Shown here: positions 34,595-43,800 of the stretch, in pieces
Position numbering within the stretch: position 1 is the stretch's first letter
Layout: each line of letters begins with the position of its first letter
Origin: an uncultured Prevotellaceae bacterium
GTDB lineage: Bacteria > Bacteroidota > Bacteroidia > Bacteroidales > Bacteroidaceae
Reading direction: 5' to 3'
NCBI GenBank assembly: GCA_900316475.1
Contig: ONDA01000020.1
Coordinates: forward strand, 1 to 64,000
DNA length: 64,000 bases
Made by a program: the position numbers and the translations under genes
Notes under the pieces: generated by a model
What the model saw: only the letters and a program-made list of their open reading frames with translations
Databases searched by the model: none
What the model was told of the DNA's origin: nothing

Positions 34595-35824
34595 TTAAGC
34601 CTCCATCGGGATGTCGAGTGTCACTTCGTAGGTGTTGTCAGTCTCGTTGACGTTGAGTGTGTAGTTATTGCCGAAGATGATGTCTAACCGCTGCCGCACG
34701 TTGGCCATACCTACGCCGCCTTGCTGTGGAACGGTTGTTTGTTGCTGCTTCTGGTGCTTGCTGTTGCGGCAGCTCCAGAGTAGGCGGTTGTGTTCCTGCT
34801 TGTCTTTGTAGCGTTTGCCAGTGATTTCGATGAACGACGGTTGCTGATAGCTGACACCGTGCTTGAAGGCGTTTTCGACGAACGAGATGAAGAGTAGGGG
34901 AGGAATCATCTGCGGCTGGTCAGTGCCTGGCGTGACGAGCTGACAGGAGGTGTCAGTGAATTGCAGTTTCTTGCCGTATCGCATTCTCATCAAGTCGGTA
35001 TAGTTCTGCATGAATTCCAGTTCCTTGTTGATAGATACCCGCTTGTTGTTGGTCTCATAGAGCACGTAGCGCAGGATTTTCGACAGCTGGATGATGGCCT
35101 CCTTGGCCCGTTCGCCATCGATGTCTACCAGTGCGTGGATGTTGTTGAGCGTGTTCATGAGGAAGTGGGGGTTCAGCTGGTACTTCAGGTACTCTAACTG
35201 CTGTTCCAGATTCTTGTGCTCCAATTCCGTCAGTTGTCGCTGGTCGGCTTTCTGCTTGAAGTAGAGTTTCACGCCGAGGTTCATGCCGAGCATGAGGATG
35301 AGTATGATGACGGTAATGACGTCGTGCTGGCTGAGGATGACTGGCGGCCGGTGGTCGTCACGGCGGAAATGTTGCGGGCCGTGAGGACGGTGGGCACCGT
35401 CGCCAGCAAACTGCGGGTGCTCCGGGTTTTCCGGATCTTCCATCAGTTCCGGGCGTTCCTGTCGGCTTGGATGTTCGTTGAGTTCGGGGCGCTCCATCTT
35501 CTCTATCCGTGGAGCGTGGTGTTTTGGACGGTCTTGGCACTGGTAGAACGTGAACGCACCAACCAGTGCGATGACGATGCTAAAGTATATCAGTTTCTGC
35601 TGCTTGTGTACCAGTAGTGGTGCCAGCAGGTAGTTGTGGACGAGGAAGACGGCGAAAAACACGCCATACTCACGCCACACCATCAGCACCTCGTCCCAAT
35701 TGAACGTCAGCGACGTGTCGTTTGTCGTACGGATATACAGACTCATAATTGGTGCCATGAAGAGTAGTCCCCACAGCACCAGGTAAATAACAGTCTCCTG
35801 TTGTTTGTCCTTATTGAAAGTCAT
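34595..35824 (-). CDS. LytS-type sensor histidine kinase with His/Pro-rich loop
   Basis: This 409-residue membrane kinase has four or so N-terminal helices (VIYLVLWGLLFMAPIMSLYI, VFFAVFLVHNYLLAPLLV, FSIVIALVGAFTFY, VITVIILILMLGMNLGV). It then has the phospho-acceptor segment YQLNPHFLMNTLNNIHAL and an ATPase end (FISFVENAFKHGV, GGVGMANVRQRLDIIFG). Between the third and fourth helices lies a stretch of about 60 residues rich in His, Pro, Glu and Arg with at least nine His. The frame is open to 35845, overlapping the upstream gene; I choose the ATG at 35824. Confidence 0.9.
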   Translation of the reverse strand: MTFNKDKQQETVIYLVLWGLLFMAPIMSLYIRTTNDTSLTFNWDEVLMVWREYGVFFAVFLVHNYLLAPLLVHKQQKLIYFSIVIALVGAFTFYQCQDRPKHHAPRIEKMERPELNEHPSRQERPELMEDPENPEHPQFAGDGAHRPHGPQHFRRDDHRPPVILSQHDVITVIILILMLGMNLGVKLYFKQKADQRQLTELEHKNLEQQLEYLKYQLNPHFLMNTLNNIHALVDIDGERAKEAIIQLSKILRYVLYETNNKRVSINKELEFMQNYTDLMRMRYGKKLQFTDTSCQLVTPGTDQPQMIPPLLFISFVENAFKHGVSYQQPSFIEITGKRYKDKQEHNRLLWSCRNSKHQKQQQTTVPQQGGVGMANVRQRLDIIFGNNYTLNVNETDNTYEVTLDIPMEA

Positions 35825-35831
35825 GGTGTGT

Positions 35832-37745
35832 CTATTTAACGCCATATCCGTTCCATATACTTGTTCCGCTGATAGCCCCCGACGATACGGATGGCGTGCT
35901 TGAAGCGACGATGGTCATGCTGTTACCCATGTTGCTGTTCGACGGCACCTTCATGGAGAAGACTGCCGTTGAGCCGTTCTTGAATGTGTACCAGCTGCCC
36001 TTGCTGTATGACGTAGACTTGCTGGTGACGCCCGTGAGGCTGCTGCCGTTCTCCAGCCCGCCGACGGCGGCAACGTTGCCGCCGGTGATATAGAGTTTGC
36101 AGCCGCTCTCAGTGTTGGCGTCGATGCCCACCTCTGGCGACCCTTTAGCAACGGCAAACACGTTGCCGCCCTTGATGTAGAAGTTGCCGTTGGCGTCAAG
36201 TCCGTCGTTGCCTGTGGAGTTTCCCATGACATAGCCGCCGCTGATGGTAAAGTCGGAGGCCGCGTTGATGGCGTCGTCGCCAGCCTCGGCATAGACGTAT
36301 CCGTCTGTGATGCTGATGGTGCCTTTGGCCTCTATGGCTTCATGGCTCTTGGCCGTAGCCACGATAGTTCCACCGTTGATGACAATACCGCCAGTATAGG
36401 TGTAATTGTTGTTGCCGCCACCAGGGAAGCCTCCACCTCCACCGGGGAAGCCACCGCCCCCACCGGGGTATCCGCCGCCTGGTGCCTCTTCACGAGCAGC
36501 GTTGGCCGCCGACTTCGTTCCGGCCTTTATGGCTTTTGCTGATGCCGAATAGCTGCCCGAGCTGTAGTTTGACGCAGTGTTTGTAGCCGTGATGCTGCCG
36601 TTGTTGACGGTCAGTATGTTATCGGCCTTGATACACTTCCCGCCCGTCCCGCTGTTTGTCAGCGTGATGGTGCCGCCGTTGATGGTGATGTCGTTATCGG
36701 CGTTCAGTCCTGCGCTGCCTTTAGCGTCGGTGGTTGTTGTACCGTCGACCGTTTCCGTCTCGACGGTGCCGTTGCCTGTGGTCTGGATGTTGATGGTACC
36801 GTCGCTGACGATGAGGTCGCCGGCAGCCTTGACGCCCTTTGTGGCTACCCCCGTCGTCGTGATGTTCAGTGTGCCGCCTTCTATGTAGACGTTGCCGCTG
36901 TTCTCGTCTTCGTGGTTGGTGGTCGTACCAGTCATGTCATCGTCTTCTTCGAAGTCTGCCTGTATGCCGTCGTCGCCCACGCCGCTGATGGTCACCGTGC
37001 CACTCTCCATCAAGAAGTATTTGTTGCACGAGATACCGTCTTTGACGGCCTTTGTAATGTTCAGCGTCAGGTTCTTCACTGCGATATAGTCGCCGCTCTT
37101 GATGGCGTGAGCCGTATTGCCGACGACGTTCAGCGTGCCCTTGCCCTGAAGTTGCAGCTGTCCCTTGCTGTAGAGCGAGCCTTTCTGCGAGCCGTTGGCA
37201 CCGTCGGTAAGGGTATTTGTTGTGCCGCTCTTGGCTGATATTTCGATGCGCTTCTTATTGGTGATGCTGATGGCAGCACCGGAAGGGTTGGTCAGTGTGA
37301 CGCCGGCCAGTTGGATGGTACACTTGTAACTGCCGTCGAGTTCCAGTCCGCCGTCGGTGGTCGTGCCGCTCAACGTGTAGGTAATCTCGTCGCCGTCCAC
37401 GTCGGCGGTGTTTGTCTGGCTGATGGCGACATGAGCCCCATTGACGGTAGCTGTGACGTAGTTAGCCACGTTGCCGGCAATGACGACGCTGGCCGTTGTG
37501 CCGCTGTAGCTGATGCCGACGCTATTGTTCTCGACGCTGGTATCGTCGACGGTAATCTTACTGATGTCCTGTGTGCTGAACGCTTTGCCCTGAATGGTCA
37601 GCGTCTGTCCGTTGTCGGTGTAGGTCATGTCGTCGGCATTGGCCGTGAAGGCGTAGGTGACACTGCCCTGCTGGACGTTCAGGGTCTGAGCCTCGATGCC
37701 GATGGTAGCCAGCACGAGTGTAAGGGTTGTTAGTAGCTGTTTCAT
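35832..37745 (-). CDS. Secreted carbohydrate-binding beta-helix protein (Cthe_2159-like)
   Basis: This 637-residue protein has a signal peptide (KQLLTTLTLVLATIGIEAQ), an N-terminal domain with strands (to about 110), then many short beta-helix turns (KRIEISAKSGTTNTL, GDDGIQADFEEDDD, AGDDAINAASDFTISGGYVMGNSTGNDGLDANGNFYIKGG). These resemble the Cthe_2159 family that binds acidic polysaccharide. A glycine/proline repeat PGGGGGFPGGGGGFPGGG (near residue 425-445) is inserted between turns. It follows the small secreted protein gene with a 4-bp overlap and precedes the LytS kinase, forming one operon. Confidence 0.85.
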   Translation of the reverse strand: MKQLLTTLTLVLATIGIEAQTLNVQQGSVTYAFTANADDMTYTDNGQTLTIQGKAFSTQDISKITVDDTSVENNSVGISYSGTTASVVIAGNVANYVTATVNGAHVAISQTNTADVDGDEITYTLSGTTTDGGLELDGSYKCTIQLAGVTLTNPSGAAISITNKKRIEISAKSGTTNTLTDGANGSQKGSLYSKGQLQLQGKGTLNVVGNTAHAIKSGDYIAVKNLTLNITKAVKDGISCNKYFLMESGTVTISGVGDDGIQADFEEDDDMTGTTTNHEDENSGNVYIEGGTLNITTTGVATKGVKAAGDLIVSDGTINIQTTGNGTVETETVDGTTTTDAKGSAGLNADNDITINGGTITLTNSGTGGKCIKADNILTVNNGSITATNTASNYSSGSYSASAKAIKAGTKSAANAAREEAPGGGYPGGGGGFPGGGGGFPGGGNNNYTYTGGIVINGGTIVATAKSHEAIEAKGTISITDGYVYAEAGDDAINAASDFTISGGYVMGNSTGNDGLDANGNFYIKGGNVFAVAKGSPEVGIDANTESGCKLYITGGNVAAVGGLENGSSLTGVTSKSTSYSKGSWYTFKNGSTAVFSMKVPSNSNMGNSMTIVASSTPSVSSGAISGTSIWNGYGVK

Positions 37746-38137
37746 TTCACGTACTTCTTGGTTGTTGTGTTTCCTTTCTTGAAGATATAGAGTCCGCAGG
37801 CAGGCTTTCGGCCTTGTGGCAGCCGGCGTCCGCTGATGTCGTAGATTTCTGTTGCCGCATCGTTCCAGTCGTCAGCCGACGCTTCGACATTCTCAATGGC
37901 TGTCGTTGATGGTGTGTTCGTGAAGTACATCCGTTTCAGGTCCGTCAGCGCTATCGTTGCCTGTTCCGTACCGTTGGTGGCTGTCAGCGATTGACTGGTG
38001 TATTTCAGAGTCAGTCCTACGGCCGTCATCTGTGTGGTTGTGCCGTCGTTCTTCTCGATGGTCAGGTACTGGTAGTCGGCCGCCTGTGCCGTCATCGTAC
38101 CCGCGAGAATCATGGTTATCAGTGCATGTCGTTTCAT
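37742..38137 (-). CDS. Small secreted protein with T9SS-like C-terminal segment
   Basis: This 131-residue protein has a signal peptide (KRHALITMILAGTMTAQA), a short beta region with YLTIEKNDGTTTQMTAVGLTL and LTDLKRMYFTN, and the ending IYDISGRRLPQGRKPACGLYIF to KKYVK, typical of type IX sorting domains in Prevotella. The start at 38137 is chosen because the signal peptide begins there and the promoter CAAAAGTA (38170-38177) lies upstream of it. It is first in the beta-helix/kinase operon. Confidence 0.8.
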   Translation of the reverse strand: MKRHALITMILAGTMTAQAADYQYLTIEKNDGTTTQMTAVGLTLKYTSQSLTATNGTEQATIALTDLKRMYFTNTPSTTAIENVEASADDWNDAATEIYDISGRRLPQGRKPACGLYIFKKGNTTTKKYVK

Positions 38138-38169
38138 ATAAAACCTGTTTTGTTTGTTTTTTGATGCTG

Positions 38170-38177
38170 CAAAAGTA
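38170..38177 (-). promoter_or_regulatory. Promoter -7 element of the beta-helix/LytS operon
   Basis: The minus strand reads TACTTTTG, 33 bases before the ATG at 38137. Confidence 0.55.
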
Positions 38178-38187
38178 ATATAAAAAT

Positions 38188-38227
38188 AGAAACGGGGCAA
38201 ATCCGTTCAACGAATGCCCCGTTTTTT
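38188..38227. terminator. Hairpin terminator after the alanine-rich lipoprotein
   Basis: AACGGGGCA and TGCCCCGTT form a 9-bp stem. T-runs flank it on both strands, so it can stop minus-strand transcripts from the lipoprotein gene. Confidence 0.8.
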
Positions 38228-38288
38228 TCAGTGAATCGCTATTCACTTTTCATTATTAACTCTTTACATTACATATTTACTATTCACT
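38228..38288. repeat. AT-rich repeat of TATTCACTTT-like units
   Basis: Between the terminator and the lipoprotein stop codon lie several copies of a unit like TATTCACTTTTCATTA. It is similar to the CTTCACTTTTAATT repeat found in frame in the phosphohexomutase gene. Confidence 0.6.
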
Positions 38289-38888
38289 TTAGATTCCCAG
38301 TGCCTTCTTGGCTTCGTCGGCAGCCTTGCTGGCCGCCTTGTCAATCTCGTCGTTAGCCTTCTGCTTGGCAGCGTCGACGGCATCCTGTCCAGCCTGTTTG
38401 GCATTGTTGACAGCACCCTCTGCAGCCTCCTTAGCGGCGTCGGCAGCATCCTCTCCGGCAGCCTTCACGCCGTCGGCGGCCTGCATCAGTCCGTTGACGA
38501 TGGTCTCGGCAGGCGTAGCTGTCAGTGCGTTGACGGCAGCCTGAGCAGCGGCATTCTCACCAACGAACGACTTTATCTGCTCGGCGTTTTCTTTCAGGAA
38601 GTCCTGAACCTTCGTCACGTACTCCTTGGCAGCATCAGGATTCTGCTTGAGAATTTCGGCCACCTTTGCCTGGATAGCCTCGATTACCTGCTGCAGCTTG
38701 TTGGCATCTTTTGCTTCGATTTGCTCTGACAGCTGGGCGGTAGCCTCATTGATAGCCGTCTCGACATCGAAAGCAGCAGCAGTAGAGTCAGCCACGACTT
38801 CGTCGGCAGGAGCCTGCTGGACTTTGTTGCCACACGAAGCAAAACCGATGGCCATAGCAGCCATCACAATCATCATCATTTTTTTCAT
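38289..38888 (-). CDS. Alanine-rich helical lipoprotein
   Basis: This 199-residue lipoprotein has the signal KKMMMIVMAAMAIGFASC (Cys near 20) and a mature part that is almost all helix. The last third is a repeated A/K/D/E pattern (GEDAADAAKEAAEGAVNNAKQAGQDAVDAAKQKANDEIDKAASKAADEA, counted as separate 11-residue-like turns), similar to LEA or apolipoprotein-type amphipathic helices. It probably coats a membrane or stabilises the envelope; no family function is known to me. The promoter TACTTTTG is at 38932-38939 on the minus strand. Confidence 0.82.
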   Translation of the reverse strand: MKKMMMIVMAAMAIGFASCGNKVQQAPADEVVADSTAAAFDVETAINEATAQLSEQIEAKDANKLQQVIEAIQAKVAEILKQNPDAAKEYVTKVQDFLKENAEQIKSFVGENAAAQAAVNALTATPAETIVNGLMQAADGVKAAGEDAADAAKEAAEGAVNNAKQAGQDAVDAAKQKANDEIDKAASKAADEAKKALGI

Positions 38889-38931
38889 AACATTACTAAT
38901 TTTAAAAAGTTTGAATGTTTAATTCCGATGG

Positions 38932-38939
38932 CAAAAGTA
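38932..38939 (-). promoter_or_regulatory. Promoter -7 element of the alanine-rich lipoprotein
   Basis: The minus strand reads TACTTTTG, about 44 bases before the ATG at 38888. Confidence 0.5.
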
Positions 38940-38991
38940 GTATTTTTTTCAATATCTTGCCATATTCTTTTGCTATTATTAACTTTTTTCG

Positions 38992-38999
38992 TACCTTTG
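38992..38999 (+). promoter_or_regulatory. Promoter -7 element of the SulP gene
   Basis: TACCTTTG, 31 bases before the ATG at 39031. Confidence 0.6.
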
Positions 39000-39030
39000 C
39001 ACCCTCTTTTCAAGATAACAATTTTAAATT

Positions 39031-40725
39031 ATGACGACATTAGAGTTTAAGCCGCAGCTTTTCGCGACGCTCAAGAACTACTCTAAGAAGCAGTTCACCA
39101 CCGACCTGTTGGCCGGAATCATTGTAGGTATTGTCGCACTGCCGCTGGCTATTGCATTCGGTATCGCTTCTGGTGTGACGCCCGAGAAGGGTATTATCAC
39201 CGCCATCGTTGCCGGACTCCTTGTATCCGTCCTTGGTGGCTCCAAGGTGCAGATCGGTGGTCCTACGGGCGCGTTCATTATTATTATTTATGGTATTATC
39301 CAGCAGTACGGCTTCGAGGGACTGACCATTGCCACGCTGATGGCTGGCGTGTTTCTCATCATGTTTGGCGTGCTGCACTTGGGAACAATCATCAAGTACA
39401 TCCCTTATCCCATTGTCGTCGGCTTCACGAGCGGTATTGCGCTGACGATTTTTACCACGCAGATGAAGGACCTGCTGGGCCTGACGATGGAGAACGTACC
39501 CAGCGACTTCGTTGAAAAATGGATAGCCTACGTCGGGTCTTTGCCTACCATCGACTGGTGGAGTGCCGGTGTGGGCATTGGCTCTGTGGCACTCATCGCC
39601 CTGTGGCCGAAGTTGACCCGCAGCTCGGCATTGGGCAAACTGCCTGGTTCGCTCATTGCCATTATCGTCATGACCGTTGCTGCCCTGTTGCTGAAGCAGT
39701 ATGCTGGCGTGACAACTATTGAGACCATTGGCGACCGCTTCTCTATCTCCAACGTGCTGCCTGAGGCGAAGATGCCCGTGCTGTCGTGGGAAGTCATTAA
39801 GGGACTGGTTTCGCCGGCTATCACCATTGCCATCCTTGGCGCTATAGAGTCGCTGCTGTCGGCAACGGTGGCCGATGGTGTCATCGGCGCCCGTCATTCG
39901 TCGAATACCGAACTGATAGCCCAGGGCGTGGCCAATCTGGCTTCGCCGCTCTTTGGAGGTATTCCTGCCACGGGTGCCATCGCCCGTACCATGACCAATA
40001 TCAATAATGGTGGGCGTACCCCCGTTGCCGGTATTGTCCATGCTGCCGTGCTGCTGCTGATATTCCTTTTCCTCATGCCTTTGGCACAGTACATCCCTAT
40101 GGCCTGTCTGGCCGGTGTGCTCGTCATCGTGAGCTACGGCATGAGTGGCTGGCGCTCGTTCTTCTCAATCATGAAGAACCCTAAGAGCGACGTCATCGTG
40201 CTGTGGGTAACGTTCCTGCTGACCGTTATTTTCGACCTGACCATTGCTATTGAGGTGGGCCTTATCTGTGCCTGTCTGCTCTTCATGCGCCGTATGGCTG
40301 AGACAACCGATGTCAAGGTTATCAGCGACGAGATTAACCCCGCCGAGGAGGAGAGCGACTTCCAACTTGGCAACCTGGAGCACCTGACTATTCCTGAAGG
40401 TGTCGAGGTGTACGAGATTAACGGTCCCTATTTCTTCGGGGCAGGAAACAAGTTTGAGGAAATTATGGGAGCCTTGGGGCATGGTCGTCCCAAGGTGCGC
40501 ATCATCCGTATGCGTAAGGTGCCCTTCGTCGACTCTACGGGCATCCACAACCTGACGAACCTCTGCCTGATGTCGCAGAAGGAGGGTATTCAGGTAGTCC
40601 TCTCGGGCGTCAACGAGAAGGTGCAGGCAGTGCTCCACAAGGCTAAGTTCGACGAGCTGGTGGGCAGCGATAATATCTGCAGCCATATCAACATCGCATT
40701 AGACCGTGCCCGCCAATTAGTCTGA
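39031..40725 (+). CDS. SulP-family anion transporter with STAS domain
   Basis: This 564-residue membrane protein starts with TTDLLAGIIVGIVALPLAIAFGIASGV and VQIGGPTGAFIIIIYGI, the SulP signature, with about 12-14 membrane helices. A C-terminal STAS domain (about 440-560) has EVYEINGPYFFGAG and RKVPFVDSTGIHNL. The family carries sulfate, bicarbonate or other anions by symport or exchange; the substrate here is not determined. A hairpin terminator follows. Confidence 0.94.
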   Translation: MTTLEFKPQLFATLKNYSKKQFTTDLLAGIIVGIVALPLAIAFGIASGVTPEKGIITAIVAGLLVSVLGGSKVQIGGPTGAFIIIIYGIIQQYGFEGLTIATLMAGVFLIMFGVLHLGTIIKYIPYPIVVGFTSGIALTIFTTQMKDLLGLTMENVPSDFVEKWIAYVGSLPTIDWWSAGVGIGSVALIALWPKLTRSSALGKLPGSLIAIIVMTVAALLLKQYAGVTTIETIGDRFSISNVLPEAKMPVLSWEVIKGLVSPAITIAILGAIESLLSATVADGVIGARHSSNTELIAQGVANLASPLFGGIPATGAIARTMTNINNGGRTPVAGIVHAAVLLLIFLFLMPLAQYIPMACLAGVLVIVSYGMSGWRSFFSIMKNPKSDVIVLWVTFLLTVIFDLTIAIEVGLICACLLFMRRMAETTDVKVISDEINPAEEESDFQLGNLEHLTIPEGVEVYEINGPYFFGAGNKFEEIMGALGHGRPKVRIIRMRKVPFVDSTGIHNLTNLCLMSQKEGIQVVLSGVNEKVQAVLHKAKFDELVGSDNICSHINIALDRARQLV

Positions 40726-40732
40726 TTTGTTG

Positions 40733-40769
40733 AGTGCACAGAAGGAACGACTCCTCTGTGCACTTTATT
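40733..40769 (+). terminator. Terminator after the SulP gene
   Basis: AGTGCACAGA and TCTGTGCACT form a 10-bp stem with a 12-base loop, followed by TTATTATAAT. Confidence 0.8.
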
Positions 40770-40820
40770 ATAATGTTGTAAAAAAGTGCAAGAAAATTTG
40801 TTTGTGTGGAAAAGTATTAG

Positions 40821-40828
40821 TAAATTTG
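40821..40828 (+). promoter_or_regulatory. Promoter -7 element of the GH128-like gene
   Basis: TAAATTTG with TTTG at about 40797-40800, 33 bases before the ATG at 40861. Confidence 0.5.
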
Positions 40829-40860
40829 CGCCAAATATCTAATTACTAACCCACACGACA

Positions 40861-43800
40861 ATGATTCACAACCGATTACTATCAGTTAGAACAGCATTCT
40901 CGGCAGTCATGCTTGCCGCCTGCATCTGCGGACAGGCTGCCAACGACAAGAAGAGCGTGACGCAGGTCAACGAGACCGTTACCGTTGCCACGGCTACGGA
41001 CTATACCGTCACATCGGCCACCCCTTTTGGCACCAACGGTGTCGTCAACATCGGGAATACCGATGCTGCAGTGCTTATCCTGGCAGCCGTGAAACCCTCG
41101 GCAGCCGCGAAGCTGCTGTCTGCCCACGTGCAGATAGCCGGTGCACCAGCCAAGAACGGCCAGAACTGCCAGGTGAAGCTCTACAACCGTGGCTGCATCA
41201 TTCTGCCCTACGGCGACAGTACCAAACCATTGACGGTCTATTCAGAACAGAATTTCGGCGGTACGGCCGTGAATGACTTCGGGCTGGAGAACACCGGTGG
41301 ATTCATGAACACGCTGACCGACGAGAAGCTGAATAACAAGATTCGCTCGTTCAAGCTGAAGCGCGGCTATATGGTAACCTTCTCGCTGCGTGCCAAAGGC
41401 TACGGCTACAGCCGCTGCTTCATTGCCGACGATGCCGACCTGGAGGTGGCCGAACTGCCTGCCGAACTCGACAGCAAGATTACGTCGTATCGCATCTTCA
41501 AGTGGTACGACACGGGCAAACAGCAACTAGCAGCAGCCGACGGTGACTATCCTGCCTGTTCAGCCCTGAACGTCACGAGTACCTACACATGGGGCGTCGG
41601 AAGCAACATGGGACCCGACGTCGAGAGTGTGCCCCAACATATCAAGGAGAACTGGCCTTCGCCAGCCGAACTGGGCAGTGCTACCTGGTCGCCGCACATG
41701 AAGACCAACAACGAGCCGCGTAATCCCGCCGACGACTCCCCTTGCGACCTGAATGCCATCCTCAATAACTGGGAGGACCTGATGGCTACCGGTATGCGCC
41801 TTTGCTCACCGTCGTCCTGGGACGGCAGCGACTACTGGAATGCGACGGGATTCTTGAGCGATTTCTTCAACGAGATTGACGCCCGCGGCTGGCGCTGCGA
41901 CATTATCGATCTTCATGGCTATTGGGCTGAAGGGTCGTTCGATACCAACATACCTAACTGGTACAATGCCTTCAAGCGTCCCGTCTGGGTGACCGAATGG
42001 GTGTGGGGCGCTTCGTGGAACAACAATGGCGCCTTTGCCTCAGGAGTTACCGAGGCACAGAATGCTGCTGCCGTGAAGCGCATCTGTGAAAAGATGAACA
42101 GCCAGGACTTCGTGGAGCGTTACTACTATTGGAATGGCGAGCGCGATCCGTCAAAGATTTACAAAGACGGCAAGCTCACCGCTGCGGGTCAATACTATGC
42201 CACCATCAACTCCGGCCTTGGCTTCAAAAAGAAAAATGCCTACGTCCCCAAGGCTGTGGTGCGTGTGCCTGTGCTCGGAGGTTCACATACAGAATCGACC
42301 CATTCCACGAAACTCTCGTGGCGTGAACTGAGCGGTGAACTGACGGCGCAGATGACACTGGAGCGCCGCACAACTGCGAAGCCGGAATGGGAGACGCTGG
42401 CGACCTTCACCCCCAGCGAGGATCCTAAGACCTATACCTACACCGACACCGAGGGAGGATATGGCTGCGACTACCGCGTTCACATTGTCGACTTCAAGGG
42501 AAGGAATATCTACTCCAACGTCCGTTCTATTCTGAATAACGAAGTGGTCTATCTCTATAACATCGGTGCAGGACAATGGCTCACCGGTGCTAACAACTAT
42601 GGCACGAAAGCCTCGCTGACGCCCTACGGCGGCCTGAATGTCACGATGGGCTTCGACGATAGTGGCAACAGCACCATTGAGACCGGTATCAAGCGCGACG
42701 ACAGCCATCACTATCTGAATGTTGACGGAACGTCAGCATGGGTCGATCAGGCATTGGGTAAGTGGAAGGTCACCGAGGTTGGCGAAGTCGATGGACGTCC
42801 GGCCTATACACTGTCGATAAACGACAAGAACCTGCAGTACGATGGCTCGGGCAGCGCATTGGTGCTCGGTACGGCAACGGATGCCAATGCTCAGTGGCTG
42901 AAAATATCGGAAGCCGAGCGTATGGAGATGCTGGCCAGCGCCACGAGTTCATCTTCTGTCGATGCTACGTTCCTCATTCCTGGTGCTTCGTTCAGCCTCT
43001 ACGACAGCCGTAACGACAAATGGACGGGCAGCCCCTCGCTCGGTGGCAAGCAGGAAAACTATTGCGCCGAGAAGTACAACACCACCTTCGACGTCTACCA
43101 GAAAGTGACAGCGACGCTCCCTGTAGGCCGTTACCGCCTGTCGTTGCAGGGTTTCTATCGTAACGGCCCGTATGCAGGAGCCGCTACCAAGCATAAGAAC
43201 GGCACCGAGAGTCTGAATGCCTTGTTCTATGCCGGAACGACCAACGTGCCTCTCCAGTCGATATTCACTGAGGCAGGCAAGCTGGATGTCGGAAAAACGA
43301 CGTCGGGCATCAGTGGCAAGTTCCCCGACACAATGAATGACGCTTCCGACTACTTCACCGCTGGACTCTATGATAATAGCCTGAGCTTCTTGGTCAAGAA
43401 CAGTTCGCAGGTGAATGTCGGTGTCAAGAAGACCGACGCTGTGGACAAGGACTGGACTATCTTCGACAACTTCCGACTGGAATACTTCGGCGACTTCAGC
43501 ACCGCCACCGTTCCCACGCAGGCCATCGACGGCCAGTATTGGGCCACCTTCTTCTGCTCTGTCTGTGCCTACGAACTGCCAGAGGGGGCAACGGCCTATA
43601 TCCCCTCACGTAGCGGTAACACACTGACGCTTCACGCCATCGGCAATGTGGTGCCGGGAAGCTGTGCCGTCATCATTGTCAGCGACTATGCTGGCGACTT
43701 GCATTTGAACCGCACCACCTATACGCCTGATGAAGAGACGGCGGCTATCATCCGCAACACCGTACTGCGTGGTAACGACAACGATATGAAGACCTCAACC

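Noticed and set aside
39040..40041. Antisense frame of 333 codons in the SulP gene
   Set aside because: Charged, low-complexity translation with no domain; the sense frame is a clear SulP transporter.
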